Assembly (NCBI GenBank): GCA_033239125.1
Contig: BSWB01000001.1
Span: 159,673,481 to 159,737,480 of the forward strand
DNA: 64,000 bases
Reading direction: 5' to 3'
Source of the DNA: Fagopyrum homotropicum
Taxonomy: Eukaryota; Streptophyta; Magnoliopsida; Caryophyllales; Polygonaceae
Shown: positions 1 through 11,205 of the stretch, piece by piece
Position numbering within the stretch: the first letter of the stretch is position 1
Layout of the letters: each line of letters starts with the position of its first letter
Notes under the pieces: generated by a model
The model's database searches: none
What the model was told of the DNA's origin: nothing
Seen by the model: only the letters and a program-made list of their open reading frames with translations
Program-made: the position numbers and the translations under genes

Positions 1-550
1 AGACGGAGAAACATCACAACTGGAGCTTGTTATCTCGCATCCATGATGAAGTGGCTGATGCATGGGTCTGCATAGGGATTTCAACCAGGTATACGCGTTG
101 AATGACAAAGAGGGGGGTAATACACCGGATTATAATCAAATGGTCGCTTTTCGGGACACAATGGAGAAATACGAATTGCAAGAGATTAATTTCACAGAAA
201 ATAGGTTTACGTGGGATAATGGAAGGGTTGCAGACGAATTCATTCAAGAACGGCTGGATTATGCTTTTGCGAATGAACCTTGGTTGAGTTTATATCCAGG
301 ATTGAGATTGGTCAATTTGCAACGGGAAAGCTCAAACCACGTCCCGATTATGCTTCACTTGTTGCGGTTGGAGCAGGGGGCAGAAAGAAAACGCTCAGGG
401 AAGAGACCTAGTAGGTTTGATGTATTATGGTCGGAAGATGAGAACTGCCGAGAGGTAGTCCGAAACGCGTGGACTAACCCTAATGCAATGATGAGTGAGG
501 ATGGGGTGCAACGTCAAATAGAGAATTGCATGACTGATCTCCGTGAATGA
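1..550 (+). pseudogene. LINE endonuclease domain, C-terminal part
   Basis: C-terminal half of an exonuclease-endonuclease-phosphatase (APE-type) domain, which nicks target DNA for target-primed reverse transcription. The frame from 62 reads through a GGN...F..T..... ELQEI region, the TWDNGR segment, RLDYAFAN, and a final SNHVPI motif that is the typical SDH-like catalytic box with Asp replaced by Asn. A frame slip near position 75-80 separates an upstream WVCIG segment from the expected DFN. The frame stops at 548. Partial at the window edge and non-functional. Confidence 0.85.
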
Positions 551-2620
551 GAAAAGAAAAGGTTTAAAAATGTACTTCTTAATGTTTAGAAAGTTCGGGA
601 TAAATTACGTAGCATGAATAAAAATGGTATGCATGGAGGAATGGTGCATAGACGAAACCATTTAGAGCGACGAGAGAATGAGCTTATGGATCAAAAAGAG
701 AAGCTTTGGTTCCAACGAGCTCGAGCAAACGAGTTGAGATGGGGTGATAAGAATTCGGGATATTTTCATCGTAGAGAAAATGGTAGACAGAAACGAAATG
801 AAATTCGTAGGCTCCTTGATGAAGATGGTTTGGAATGGAGGAGTGGAGACGGGAAAGCTAGAGTAGCGGTTGAGTATTTCCGAGGGCTATTTCAAACAAA
901 TCCGTTAGCACCACCATCAGCGGCCTCTCAGGGAATTCCTTGCCTCCTCTCGGATGAGGATAATGCCGATCTCTTGCGCCCATTTACCGGTGATGAGGTT
1001 CATCTTGCCCTTTTCTCTATGCATCCTACAAAAGCACCGGGTCTGGATGGTATGTCGGCGTTGTTTTATCAACAACACTGGGATATTGTTGCCTTGGTCC
1101 GGATGTAACCTCTTTCATCATAAACTTGTTAAATGGTGCTACTTTTCCGGCCCGGTTGAACCACACTTTCATATCTTTAATTCCAAAAATTTCTAACCCT
1201 TCCAAAATGAAAGACTTGCGTCCTATCAACTTATGCAATGTGTTATACAAGATTATGTCGAAGATGATTGTAAACAGGATGAAACCGACCTTGGGCATAG
1301 TGATAGGGGAAACTCAAAGCGCTTTTGTTCCCGGTAGAATGATCACGGATAATGTTCTTTGTGCTGCTGAAAATTTTCACTATATGAAGAATCGTTGCTC
1401 CGGAAAGTCGGGTTATCTTGCTTTAAAACTTGACATGGCTAAAGCTTATGACCGGGTTGAATGGGGCTTCTTGGAACATTGCATGAAATGCCTAGGATAC
1501 AATGATGCATGTGTCACGTTGGTAATGCGGTGTGTATCTAGTGTTTCTTTCTCGATCCTTATGGAAGGGGTTCCATCCCAAGAGTTTTTGCCAACCCGTG
1601 GTTTACGTCAAGGAGATCCTTTGTCTCCGTATTTATTTCTCATATGTGCAGAAGCGTTCTCTAGTCTCATTCGACGTAGCGAGAGTTTGGGACGATGGAA
1701 AGGGATCCGAATTGCTCGAGGCACACCGGTTGTGACTCATCTTTTCTTTGCAGACGATAGCATGTTGTTTGCCAAAGCGACTTGTCAATAGAGCCATGAA
1801 ATTGTCCACATCCTCCAAGTATATGGAGCAACATCAGGTCAACAAGTAAACTTTGGCAAGTCCGAACTATCGTTTAGGTCTAATGTTAATGAAGCAATTA
1901 AAGATGAGATTTTGGGAATTCTTGAGGTGGTGGAAGTTGATAAACATGAGAGATATTTGGGGCTTCCTACCATGATTGGGCGCTCGAAGAAAGTCATCTT
2001 TGCACAGGTTAAGGAGCGGATTTGGCATAGGCTGAGGGGATGGAATGGCAAGTTATTATCCCAGGTTGCTAAGGAAGTATTGATTAAGAGTGTTCTCCAA
2101 TCCATACCAATGTACACTATGTCTTGCTACTATCTTACAACCGGTCTTTGTCGGGAAGTAGAACAACTACTATGCAAATTTTAGTAGGGAACAGTTGATA
2201 ACAAAGAGGTACATTGGATGAAATAGGCCAAGCTGTGTGAACCGAAGATAAGAGGTGGTTTAGGCTTTCGGGATATGGAGACTTCTAATTTATCACTTCT
2301 TGCAAGACAAGGTTGGAAACTACTGCAAGACCCAGGTTATTTACTAACAAGGATGTTCAAGGCGCGCTATTTCCCGTCTACATCGTTTTTAGAAGCATCA
2401 TGTGGCTACCGCCCTAGCTATGCATGGAGAAGCATTTTAAAGGGAAGGGAGTATCTAACAAGGGGAGTTTTTTGGGCAATCAGGAATGGTTCATCGGTTA
2501 GACTAGCACGAGATCCGTGGATCCCAAGACCGATATTTTTCAGACCCATCCAGTTGTTAAACCCATTGAGTGACAATGACCGAGTGATTGACATAATAGA
2601 CTGGCAAACCTCTAGCTCGA
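551..2620 (+). pseudogene. LINE reverse transcriptase, broken
   Basis: Reverse transcriptase of the same LINE, read in segments 614-1108, 1126-1791, 1912-2184 and 2275-2620. Visible landmarks are KAPGLDGMSALF, LIPKI, LRPINLCNVLYKI, LKLDMAKAYDRVEW (first Asp), GLRQGDPLSPYLF and the catalytic box HLFFADDSMLFAK at about 1738-1776. The thumb region contains YLGLPTMIGRSKK and GGLGFRDMETSN. Stops at about 1106, 1789, 2182 and 2224 plus frame changes break it. The last codons run straight into the LTR element at 2621; the same frame resumes at 15903. Confidence 0.9.
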
Positions 2621-3167
2621 TGTTAGCATGAAATATTGTGATATTTTAGGCACGTTTTCTAAACGTATTTGATTCATATTGATAGTCTTTGATTGAACTT
2701 TGTGCATATGAGAGCTAGTATTACCTATATTGTCGATATGGATGTCTACACTAGTTCTATGTTGATTATAGGTGATTTGGAGCTATTTCCGAACGGAAAC
2801 GAGCAAAGGAGAGTTGAGTTGATATGTCCATAGATTGAGGACACTCTTTGGAAGCAATTTGGAGTCTTAGTTTGAGGAATGCACGAGTTTAGGGAAGAAT
2901 CACGTTCTTGCCCTAAATTACGCCCTAAAATACGGCCGTATCACAAACCACGTTCAGAATTACGGCCGTGGATTTGGAGTCAGAAATCCATGTTCATTCC
3001 AGGGGATTACACGGCCGTGGAATATATGTTGCAAACCGTAATTGTTTCCACGCCCTAAATTACGGTCGTGGAACACTTCCACGACCGTGATCTTGGCGAA
3101 TCTTTTCGCCACACTTTGAAGCCACGATCTTTTAAAGATTGGGCCGGGCCGACATTTTGCCCTACAC

Positions 3168-3176
3168 TATAAAAAG
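3168..3176 (+). promoter_or_regulatory. TATA box of the LTR promoter
   Basis: TATAAAAAG, preceded by a GC-rich stretch (GGGCCGGGCCG) and followed by a transcribed-looking segment, as expected for the Pol II start of an LTR element. The identical site in the 3' LTR is at 14668-14676. The position about 550 bp into a 1.78 kb LTR implies a short U3 and a long R-U5. Start site not visible from sequence. Confidence 0.6.
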
Positions 3177-3755
3177 ACGGACGAAGCAAGATTCCGTCAC
3201 TTTGACTACGATCTTGGCACACCTTCGCTACCCGTTTGCCCTCATTCTTCGCCGCTTAGACACGAAGACGTTTTGCTTAGCTTGCTTGGAAGCAATTGAC
3301 ATCTCTTTGAAGAGATCGAAGTTCATTTTTGGAATTCCTCTAATCTCGCACTTTTGGTGGAGATTGCTGTTGAGATCTCCGGATTTGCGGAAGATCGTAG
3401 TTCTTGGAAGATTTTGCAAGAAGATCTCTCTTCTTGATTAGGTTCGATTTGGAAAACGGATTGACATCCCGTTTTCTTTTCTTTCCTAGGGTTACGATTA
3501 TTTGTTCTATTGTGAATCTTTTGACATTGCTTATTCCCTTTGTGACTTTGAGATTGAATTGAAGAGTATTGAAAGTTCTTGAAAGTTTTCATCTTTTTAT
3601 CTTTTAATTCTTGAATTGATATCAATATGACTGTTATTGGCTAAAAGCTCTAAACAATTCTAAGGTGAAGGTTGATAGTTGTGGCTTAGATGATGATAGA
3701 TCGATCGCAAATAGATTAGACCCTGAGAGTTAGAGAATTGTCGCCGACAACCCTA

Positions 3756-3811
3756 AATTACGGTCTGTTCTTGAGTCCACGGCCGTGGAACCTCAAGAAC
3801 TAACCGTGATT
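3756..3811 (+). repeat. Long imperfect hairpin in the LTR
   Basis: Three nested complementary arms: AATTACGGT with ACCGTGATT, GTTCTTGAG with CTCAAGAAC, and the self-complementary core CCACGGCCGTGG at 3777-3788. The same structure is at 15257-15312 in the 3' LTR. It lies downstream of the TATA box, so it should be present in the transcript. Function unknown. Confidence 0.8.
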
Positions 3812-4407
3812 TCCCTTAAGTCTACGAATCTGCTTTTACTTTAATCTAAAGTTAAAGATTTGCTTTAGCTTAGTTTAGACTTGTCTTTTCTAGGTGGTAG
3901 TGAAGCCTCAACAACCTCTACCTCGATTGTGAGCCTCAACAACCTCAATCGGTTAAGTTAGTCTTGATCCTTGGATTATAAGTTTGGGTATTTGACACTA
4001 ATTCTCGCCTCTAGAACCCTTCTACATTGAGCCTCAACAACCTGTATAGAGAGTGTCTTGTAGATGAGTTATATAAGGTTTTTGGAACTTCACCGTACGA
4101 TTACCTTACATTAGTATACCTTTGCATATCTCAACTCTGTCTTTATATCATTTAGTATATCTTGAATCGATTGCCACAATTAGATACCTGGATCTTTAGG
4201 ATTGTTGTTTTCCCAATAATTTGCAAAACTCTCACATTTACTTGCTTGATAATCTGCAATCGAGTTCGTTTCCCCCAAATCCCTGTGTTCGATACTCTGG
4301 AATCCTTGCTTAACTATATCGATCCGTACACTGCGGGTTCGCTGCTTGATTCTAGTTTTATAAATTTAAAACTTATTTGCACACACCTCTAGGGGCGAAC
4401 AAGTTTT

Positions 4408-4424
4408 TGGCGCCGTTGCCGGGG
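4408..4424 (+). promoter_or_regulatory. Primer-binding site, tRNA-Asp type
   Basis: TGGCGCCGTTGCCGGGG begins six bases after the 5' LTR. It is complementary to the 3' end of plant tRNA-Asp(GTC), recalled as ending in CCCCGGCAACGGCGCCA. This is the expected start point for minus-strand cDNA synthesis in this lineage. Confidence 0.88.
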
Positions 4425-4502
4425 ATTTGGTTTAGACCGAATCCGGTAGCCGGTTGTCAAGCTTGGGAGCTTTCTCTCGTTATTTGATATCTCTTTGAGT
4501 GC

Positions 4503-7500
4503 ATGCGCAGGTCTAGGAACACCGAAAATCTCTTACCTCTTGACCAAGAGCTAGAGAAAACCTTGAGGCAAAAGCGCAAGGAAAAGAAGATGGCCGAAGA
4601 ACACGATCGTGATCTTCAAACGGAGTTGGCGGAGAAGGAATCTCAACTCCGATGGAATGAAACTCTCCGCCAAGATGAGATGGATCGTCATCAATCTCAA
4701 GTTAACGGTCTACAAGACATGATCGTCCAAATGAGGATAAAGATGAGCGACCTTGAGAATAAGGTAGGCAAGAAGTCCTCAAAAAGGAGATCAAGGTCTA
4801 GAAGAAAAAGCCACTCATCCGCTGATGATAGTGACTCTTCCATGCCGCCGTTAGAAGAGATTGATCCCACGATCAATATGAATCCTTTCCATCCACAAGG
4901 AGCTACTAATCGCCGCATTCCACCTAGGAATGTGAGAGTCGAATGTGTGGATAATGAGCCAAGAACTCTTGGCCAGCGGATGGATCCAACACAACAACCA
5001 CGCCGCTTGGGTGTGAAATTTGATGCTGAAGATGTGCAAGGGTTCAGCTTTAACCCTCAAGTTATCACTCTTGTTCGCCAAAGCCAATTTGGCGGTACAA
5101 GTGCCGAATCTCCACACCAACACTTGCAAAACTTTGAGTGTATGATGGAGACAATGAGACCGAAGAACGCTACTACCAATAGCTATAAGCTCAAACCTTT
5201 CTTTTTCTCTTTGAAAGGGAAAGCGTTGTCATGGTATCAAGCTCTTCCCAATGGGAAACTAGACACGTGGGAAGACCTTTCCGCGGAGTTTCTCACCAAA
5301 TTCTTTCCGCCATCCAAAACGGCGGAACTTAGAGGTAAGATTAATGCTTTTTCCATGAGACCTAACGAAAGTTTGTTTCAATCTTGGGAAAGGTTTCAGG
5401 ATTTACTCTTGGATTGCCCTCATCATGGCATATCCAAACTTGCCTTGTTGGAAATCTACTACAAAGGGCTGGATGCGGGAACGCAATTCAACCTCCAATC
5501 CCTCTCATGCGGAACGTTCATGGATATGAGAGAAGATGACGCTTGGGTCTTCATTGAGAAGCAAGCAAGAGTCATAGAGAAGTATTCCCACCGGAAAGCG
5601 GAGGGAAATCGTGTAGAGCAAGGAGCGAAGCTCACACATGAAGCTCAAAATCATATTTTCTCCCTCAACAATGAGATCAAAGAGTTGAAGGAGACTATCA
5701 AGACCAACTTTCCAAAGCAACAAGAGAAGGATGTTGGCTATTTGGGCAACAACAATGGCGGTGATAACTCCAACCGCAACAACAATAACCGGAACAATAA
5801 CCGGAATAACAACTGGAATGGAAACAACAACAACCGGAACAACAACAATTGGAACAACAATCGAAGTTCAAACAACAACAATTGGCGCTCCAATCAACAA
5901 AATTCCGGTAACTCCTATCCTTCAAATTCTAATTCACTAACTCCACCCTCCTCTTCCTCTACTCCTTTGAAAAGCCAGGGGCAATCATCAAATGGAGGAA
6001 ACAATGCGGGAAAGGAGAAGTCCGATCCCATGTTGGAGACAATCTTGGGAAAGCTTCAAGGGTTGGAGAACCGCCTCATCAAGGTTGATGATCAAGTCTC
6101 TAAGGTTGACAAAGCTCAAAAAGTTTTAAAAAACCAATTGTTCAACCACGCGGAGGAAGTCCCTAGAAATCAAGGGAAACTTCCAGGAAAGACGGAGGAC
6201 AACCCTAAGGGAAGGGTAATGGCGATTACAACTAGGAGCGGAGTGACCACCACCGATCCGCAGCCTACGTTCGTTGAAGTCCCCGTAGAGAAGGACAAAG
6301 GAAAGGAGAAGGAGAAGGAAGATGTCTATGTTCCTCCTCCAGCTTACAAACCTCCCCTACCATTTCCTCAATCTAGAGCGCGAGCGCGCCTAGATAAACA
6401 ATTCGGTAAGTTCATAGAACTCATGAGCAAGCTGCATATTAATATACCCTTCATTGATGCTATTGTAGGTATGCCGGCTTATGGCAAGTTCTTGAAGGAG
6501 CTCCTCTCTAACAAGAGGAAGCTAGAAGATTTCGGTGAGGTCAAGATGAGTTCGGATTCTTCGGATCTCATCAAGACTATGAAGGAGAAAATGCCCCCAA
6601 AGTTGAAAGATCCGGGGTCATTTTGCATTCCCATTGGAGTGGGAGAAGTCACATATGACGCTTTATGTGACTTGGGAGCAAGTGTGAGCATCATACCGCT
6701 TGCATTGTGTAGGAAGATCGGTTTAGGCGATCCTAAACCGGTCAAGATGACGTTATACATGGCGGATCGATCCATCACTCGCCCCGTCGGTATTGTAGAA
6801 GACGTCCCGGTCAAGCTAGGTAAATTTTTTGTCCCTATTGATTTCGTCGTGCTTGACATTCCTGCAGATAGTCCGGTCCCGATCATACTCGGAAGACCGT
6901 TTCTTGCAACTTCCGGCTGCATGGTTGATTGCAAGAATGGGAGACTCGCTTTTGATATTGGAGAAGAGAAAGTAGAGTTCGTTCTTTCCACTCTAGTAAA
7001 GGAGCCAATCTTCGATGAGGATATTTACGATATCCAAGATGAAGAAGGTTTGTCTAGAGAGGAGGTAAGTGCGATTCTCTTCAACGATCCTTTACAAAAA
7101 GTTATCACTATGAGTCTAACCAATGTAGGGGAAGAAGAAGAGTGCAAAGAGGAAATTGAAGCCTTAGAAGCACAAGAAGAGATGCATGAAGTGGAATTTG
7201 AAAAACTCCACGATGAGGCTGAGAATGTAAGAATCCACGGTCATACCCTGTATTCCATGACCGTGGATTTCACAACCAAAATCGACCTCCATTCCAGAGG
7301 ATTACACGGCCGTGGAATACATGGAGAGGCCGTAATTCTGACCGTGGAAGAGGGTGATCGGCTTACATCTTCAACTTCTTCTGATTCTTCTCCAAACCAC
7401 TCCACAACCTTAGAAACTTCTAAGGAAACGTCGGATGCTCCTCAAGGACCATTGGAAGCTCCGAAAGCGATGGATCTCAAACCACTTCCTACTCATCTAA

Positions 7501-10376
7501 GGTACGCTTTTCTTGGATCTAATTCTACCTTTCCGGTCATTGTTAGTTTCGAACTAAGCATAGATGAACATGAACAACTCATGACAGTCCTTAGGAAACA
7601 TAGAATAGCCATAGGTTACACTATCGAGGACTTAGTAGGAATTAAACCCTCCCTATGTATGCATAAGATACTAATGGAGGAGGATTTTAGAACTTCAAGA
7701 CAACCTCAAAGGCGGTTGAATCCGACCATGAAGGAGGTTGTCAAGAAGGAAATCCTTAAACTTCTTGATGCAGGTATCATCTATCCTATCTTCGATAGCA
7801 AATGGGTGAGTCCAGTTCAAGTAGTTCCGAAGAAGGGAGGAATGACGGTCATCACCAACAAGAACAACGAACTCATTCCTACCCGAACCGTGACTAGATG
7901 GCGAATGTGTATAGACTACCGCAAGCTCAACAACGCGACGCGGAAGGACCACTTTCCATTGCCATTCATCGATCAAATGCTTGAAAGGTTAGCACAACAT
8001 TCACATTTTTGCTACCTTGACGGTTATAGTGGTTTCTTTCAGATTCCGATACACCCAGACGATCAGGAGAAGACCACGTTCACGTGCCCTTGGGGTACGT
8101 TCGCTTATAGAAGAATGCCGTTCGGGCTTTGCAACGCCCCAGCCACCTTTCAACGGTGCATGATGGCCATATTCTCCGAGTACGTAGAGGAAATTATGGA
8201 AGTCTTCATGGACGACTTCTCCGTATACGGTTCCTCTTTTAACGATTGTCTTTCTAACCTTTCTCTTGTTTTACAACGTTGTGAAGACACTAACCTAGTT
8301 CTTAATTGGGAGAAGTGTCAATTCATGGTTAAGGAAGGAATCGTATTAGGTCACTTAGTCTCTAGTAGAGGGATAGAGGTAGACAAAGCTAAGATAGAGA
8401 CCATAGAGAAACTTCCTCCCCCAATTTCGGTGAAAGGGATAAGAAGTTTCCTAGGACATGCTGGATTTTATAGACGTTTCATTAAAGATTTTTCTAAGAT
8501 ATCAAAACCTCTCACTAATCTATTGATGAAGGATGCGGTTTTTGAGTTTTCGCAGGAATGTTTAGATGCGTTCAACACCATTCGGCAAGCTCTAATTTCA
8601 GCACCTATTATCCAACCCCCGGATTGGACTCTCCCCTTCGAGATTATGTGCGATGCTAGTGACGTAGCTATTGGAGCTGTTCTTGGGCAACGAAAGGAAG
8701 GGCGAACCCATGCCATATACTACGCTAGCAAGACACTAGACGAAGCTCAGCTCAACTACGCCACTACAGAAAAAGAGTTTCTAGCCATTGTCTACGCTAT
8801 TGACAAGTTTCGCTCTTATCTTGTAGGTGCAAAGGTGATTGTCTACACGGATCATGCTGCGATCCGGTACCTCCTTGCAAAGAAAGACGCGAAGCCAAGG
8901 CTAATTAGATGGATTCTTCTCCTACAAGAATTCGATCTTGAGATCCGCGACAAGAAAGGTTCAGAAAATTCTGTTGCGGATCATTTGAGTCATCTCACAC
9001 ATCTAGAGGACGACCAACTACCCATTGATGACTCCTTTCCAGACGAACATCTACACATCATAGAGGAGTGCATCAACGAGATCTCCAAAGGTAACGAACC
9101 ATGGTTTGCTGACTTTGTTAACTATTTGGTTTGCCAGGAGATACCGCCCGGACTATCCTACGCACAAAGGAAGAAGTTCTTTAAGGACGTCCGGGAATAC
9201 TATTGGAACGAGCCTCTCCTCTTCAAGAGAGGTCCGGATGGCATCATTCGGCGATGTGTGCCGGAAGATGAGATGCAAAGTGTCATCCGCCATTGTCATT
9301 CACTACCTTGTGGAGGACACGCTAGTTCGAACAAGACTAGCGCAAAGGTATTGCAATCTGGATTTTATTGGCCTACTTTATTTAGAGATGTGCAATCCTT
9401 TGTTTCTTGCTGCGATGCTTGTCAAAGAACAGGCAATATTTCTAGAAGGAACGAGATGCCCCTCAACAACATCCAAGAGGTGGAGATTTTCGACGTTTGG
9501 GGAGTCGATTTCATGGGACCATTCCCATCTTCTTGTGGAAACCAATACATACTATTGGCGGTGGACTACGTTTCTAGATGGGTGGAAGCAATTGCCTCTT
9601 CCACAAATGATGCCATGGTGGTAGTTAAGTTCTTCAACAAGACCATCTTTCCGCGATTTGGAACGCCAAGGACAATCATTAGTGATGGAGGTTCTCACTT
9701 CATAGCCCGTCGCTTTGAAGCTCTTCTAGCTAAGTATGGGGTTACTCACAAGATCGCCACCCCTTACCATCCACAAACGAGTGGACAAGTTGAGATCTCA
9801 AATAGGGAGATCAAGGGAATTCTAGAGAAGACGGTTTCAAGGACTAGGAAGGATTGGTCCTTGAAACTAGATGATGCATTATGGGCGTACCGGACTGCAT
9901 ACAAGACTCCCATAGGAACCACACCATACAACCTTGTGTATGGGAAGTCTTGTCATTTGCCGGTAGAGCTGGAGCACAAAGCGTTTTGGGCTATCAAGTG
10001 GCTGAATTTCGGCATGAAAGAAGCGGGAGAGAAGCGTCTCCTAGACATCAACAAGCTGGATGAACTTCGCTTGAACGCCTATGAGAACGCTAAGATCTAC
10101 AAGGAAAGGGCAAAGCGTTGGCATGATAAGCATATCATTCCAAAGGACTTCAAAGAAGGAGATCAAGTTCTCCTCTTCAATTCAAGACTTCGCCTCTTTC
10201 CAGGTAAGCTTAAATCCCGTTGGACCGGACCTTTTCTAATTAAGCGCATTTTCCCCCATGGTGCAGTTGAAGTATGGGGTGAAGCTAGCGGAAGTTTTAA
10301 GGTGAACGGCCAACGACTCAAGAAGTACACGCCGGAACTCCAAGCTGAGGAGTTTGCGCCTACCGCACTCGAATAA
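4503..10376 (+). CDS. Gag-Pol polyprotein, intact 1957-residue frame
   Basis: Single open frame giving the capsid and all enzymes needed for replication of the element. In order: a charged coiled N-terminus; retrotransposon gag domain (about residues 190-360, with LSWYQALP and LTKFFPPSK); an Asn-rich low-complexity stretch (about 415-465) and no clear CCHC knuckle; aspartic protease with CDLGAS at about 720-725; reverse transcriptase with CIDYRKLNN and the FMDDF box (Asp 1237-1238); RNase H beginning MCDAS at about 1382; integrase with the HHCC zinc region (about 1595-1640) and D-D-E residues in DFMGPF, SDGGSHF and VEISNRE. No stop or shift seen, so it is probably functional. Residues about 910-950, between protease and RT, are encoded by LTR-like palindromic DNA. 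The start is the first ATG after the leader. Confidence 0.95.
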   Translation: MRRSRNTENLLPLDQELEKTLRQKRKEKKMAEEHDRDLQTELAEKESQLRWNETLRQDEMDRHQSQVNGLQDMIVQMRIKMSDLENKVGKKSSKRRSRSRRKSHSSADDSDSSMPPLEEIDPTINMNPFHPQGATNRRIPPRNVRVECVDNEPRTLGQRMDPTQQPRRLGVKFDAEDVQGFSFNPQVITLVRQSQFGGTSAESPHQHLQNFECMMETMRPKNATTNSYKLKPFFFSLKGKALSWYQALPNGKLDTWEDLSAEFLTKFFPPSKTAELRGKINAFSMRPNESLFQSWERFQDLLLDCPHHGISKLALLEIYYKGLDAGTQFNLQSLSCGTFMDMREDDAWVFIEKQARVIEKYSHRKAEGNRVEQGAKLTHEAQNHIFSLNNEIKELKETIKTNFPKQQEKDVGYLGNNNGGDNSNRNNNNRNNNRNNNWNGNNNNRNNNNWNNNRSSNNNNWRSNQQNSGNSYPSNSNSLTPPSSSSTPLKSQGQSSNGGNNAGKEKSDPMLETILGKLQGLENRLIKVDDQVSKVDKAQKVLKNQLFNHAEEVPRNQGKLPGKTEDNPKGRVMAITTRSGVTTTDPQPTFVEVPVEKDKGKEKEKEDVYVPPPAYKPPLPFPQSRARARLDKQFGKFIELMSKLHINIPFIDAIVGMPAYGKFLKELLSNKRKLEDFGEVKMSSDSSDLIKTMKEKMPPKLKDPGSFCIPIGVGEVTYDALCDLGASVSIIPLALCRKIGLGDPKPVKMTLYMADRSITRPVGIVEDVPVKLGKFFVPIDFVVLDIPADSPVPIILGRPFLATSGCMVDCKNGRLAFDIGEEKVEFVLSTLVKEPIFDEDIYDIQDEEGLSREEVSAILFNDPLQKVITMSLTNVGEEEECKEEIEALEAQEEMHEVEFEKLHDEAENVRIHGHTLYSMTVDFTTKIDLHSRGLHGRGIHGEAVILTVEEGDRLTSSTSSDSSPNHSTTLETSKETSDAPQGPLEAPKAMDLKPLPTHLRYAFLGSNSTFPVIVSFELSIDEHEQLMTVLRKHRIAIGYTIEDLVGIKPSLCMHKILMEEDFRTSRQPQRRLNPTMKEVVKKEILKLLDAGIIYPIFDSKWVSPVQVVPKKGGMTVITNKNNELIPTRTVTRWRMCIDYRKLNNATRKDHFPLPFIDQMLERLAQHSHFCYLDGYSGFFQIPIHPDDQEKTTFTCPWGTFAYRRMPFGLCNAPATFQRCMMAIFSEYVEEIMEVFMDDFSVYGSSFNDCLSNLSLVLQRCEDTNLVLNWEKCQFMVKEGIVLGHLVSSRGIEVDKAKIETIEKLPPPISVKGIRSFLGHAGFYRRFIKDFSKISKPLTNLLMKDAVFEFSQECLDAFNTIRQALISAPIIQPPDWTLPFEIMCDASDVAIGAVLGQRKEGRTHAIYYASKTLDEAQLNYATTEKEFLAIVYAIDKFRSYLVGAKVIVYTDHAAIRYLLAKKDAKPRLIRWILLLQEFDLEIRDKKGSENSVADHLSHLTHLEDDQLPIDDSFPDEHLHIIEECINEISKGNEPWFADFVNYLVCQEIPPGLSYAQRKKFFKDVREYYWNEPLLFKRGPDGIIRRCVPEDEMQSVIRHCHSLPCGGHASSNKTSAKVLQSGFYWPTLFRDVQSFVSCCDACQRTGNISRRNEMPLNNIQEVEIFDVWGVDFMGPFPSSCGNQYILLAVDYVSRWVEAIASSTNDAMVVVKFFNKTIFPRFGTPRTIISDGGSHFIARRFEALLAKYGVTHKIATPYHPQTSGQVEISNREIKGILEKTVSRTRKDWSLKLDDALWAYRTAYKTPIGTTPYNLVYGKSCHLPVELEHKAFWAIKWLNFGMKEAGEKRLLDINKLDELRLNAYENAKIYKERAKRWHDKHIIPKDFKEGDQVLLFNSRLRLFPGKLKSRWTGPFLIKRIFPHGAVEVWGEASGSFKVNGQRLKKYTPELQAEEFAPTALE

Positions 10377-11205
10377 GTGCGAGATTGGTCTAGCTACGGA
10401 CCTTAAACAAAGCGCTTCTTGGGAGGCAACCCAAGGTATTGCATTTTTATTTTTGTCTTCAATTCATAGACTAGTTTAGAGTAGACGTCTTTGCTTTATT
10501 TTGCCTCGATTTCTTCCGGTATGTTCGTGTTTTTGGTTGTAGGATCGATGGAAAAGGAGAAAGGGAAGATAATGTCGAAGAAAAGTGACGAAATTCGGAC
10601 TTTGAAGCTTTACAGAAGGTTCCACGGTCTAAATTACGGTCGTCATAGCTACAGTGGCCGTAATTCTCAAAAGCCTTTGAAAAATCACCAAAACCACGGG
10701 TCCGTACACTTCCACGGCCGTGGAACACCCCGACAGACCGTAATTTTTGGAAATTTTGCCGGCCACTATAAAACCCACATTCTTCACAAACTTAACCAAA
10801 ATTTTCCCCATTTCCACGACCTAGAAACCGAAAACCCTCCACCTCTCTCAATTCCTTGTTTTCTAATCGTTTTCAACGATTCTTCGTCCTAAACTGCAGC
10901 AAATCCAACCACGAACAGAATCCAAGCAACAAATCGAGTGGAAATCGATCAACAAACACGCATTTTGGATTTTTCAATCCGAAAAAGAGGTTATTTCTTT
11001 CTTCTTGATTTTCGCGGATTTGGTTCGTTTTTGCTATAGTTTTTTAGGAAGAACTGATAAAAACCGGAAGGAATTAGATTAGGACTGCTTGTTGTGGTGA
11101 TTGTTGGTGAATTTGCTGAGATTCACGAGTTTTTGAGACGAACCACGGTCTCTGGATAAACCACGGCCGTAATTTCCCAAGAACAGACCGTAATTTTTCT
11201 GAAAA
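10377..11205 (+). other. Spacer between pol and the second ORF
   Basis: About 830 bp without a credible ORF. It starts with a C-rich and T-rich stretch and contains at least three palindromic clusters like those of the LTR: 10620-10670 (TTACGGTC ... GGCCGTAATT), 10694-10748 (core CCACGGCCGTGG at 10712-10723) and 11138-11196. A TATA-like CACTATAAAACCC at about 10764-10776 follows the second cluster, the same spacing pattern as in the LTR, so this may act as an internal promoter for the downstream ORF. That is an inference. Confidence 0.6.

Larger units (their letters stand above)
2621..4401 (+). repeat. 5' LTR of the Athila-type element
   Basis: 1,781 bp, starting TGTTAGCATG and ending GGGCGAACA. 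It holds several CCACGGCCGTGG-like palindromes (2925-3090), a TATA box at 3168-3176, a long hairpin at 3756-3811, and three copies of a GCCTCAACAACCT motif (about 3904-4045). It differs from the 3' LTR at about positions 2935, 3185, the G run near 3669, 3750, 4025, 4320 and three bases in the last 20. A 100-codon frame at 3139-3441 lies inside it and is duplicated in the other LTR; it is not a recognisable protein. Confidence 0.95.

Noticed and set aside
3139..3441. 100-codon ORF, present identically placed at 14639-14941
   Set aside because: It lies wholly within the LTR, is duplicated only because the LTR is, and has no protein motif.
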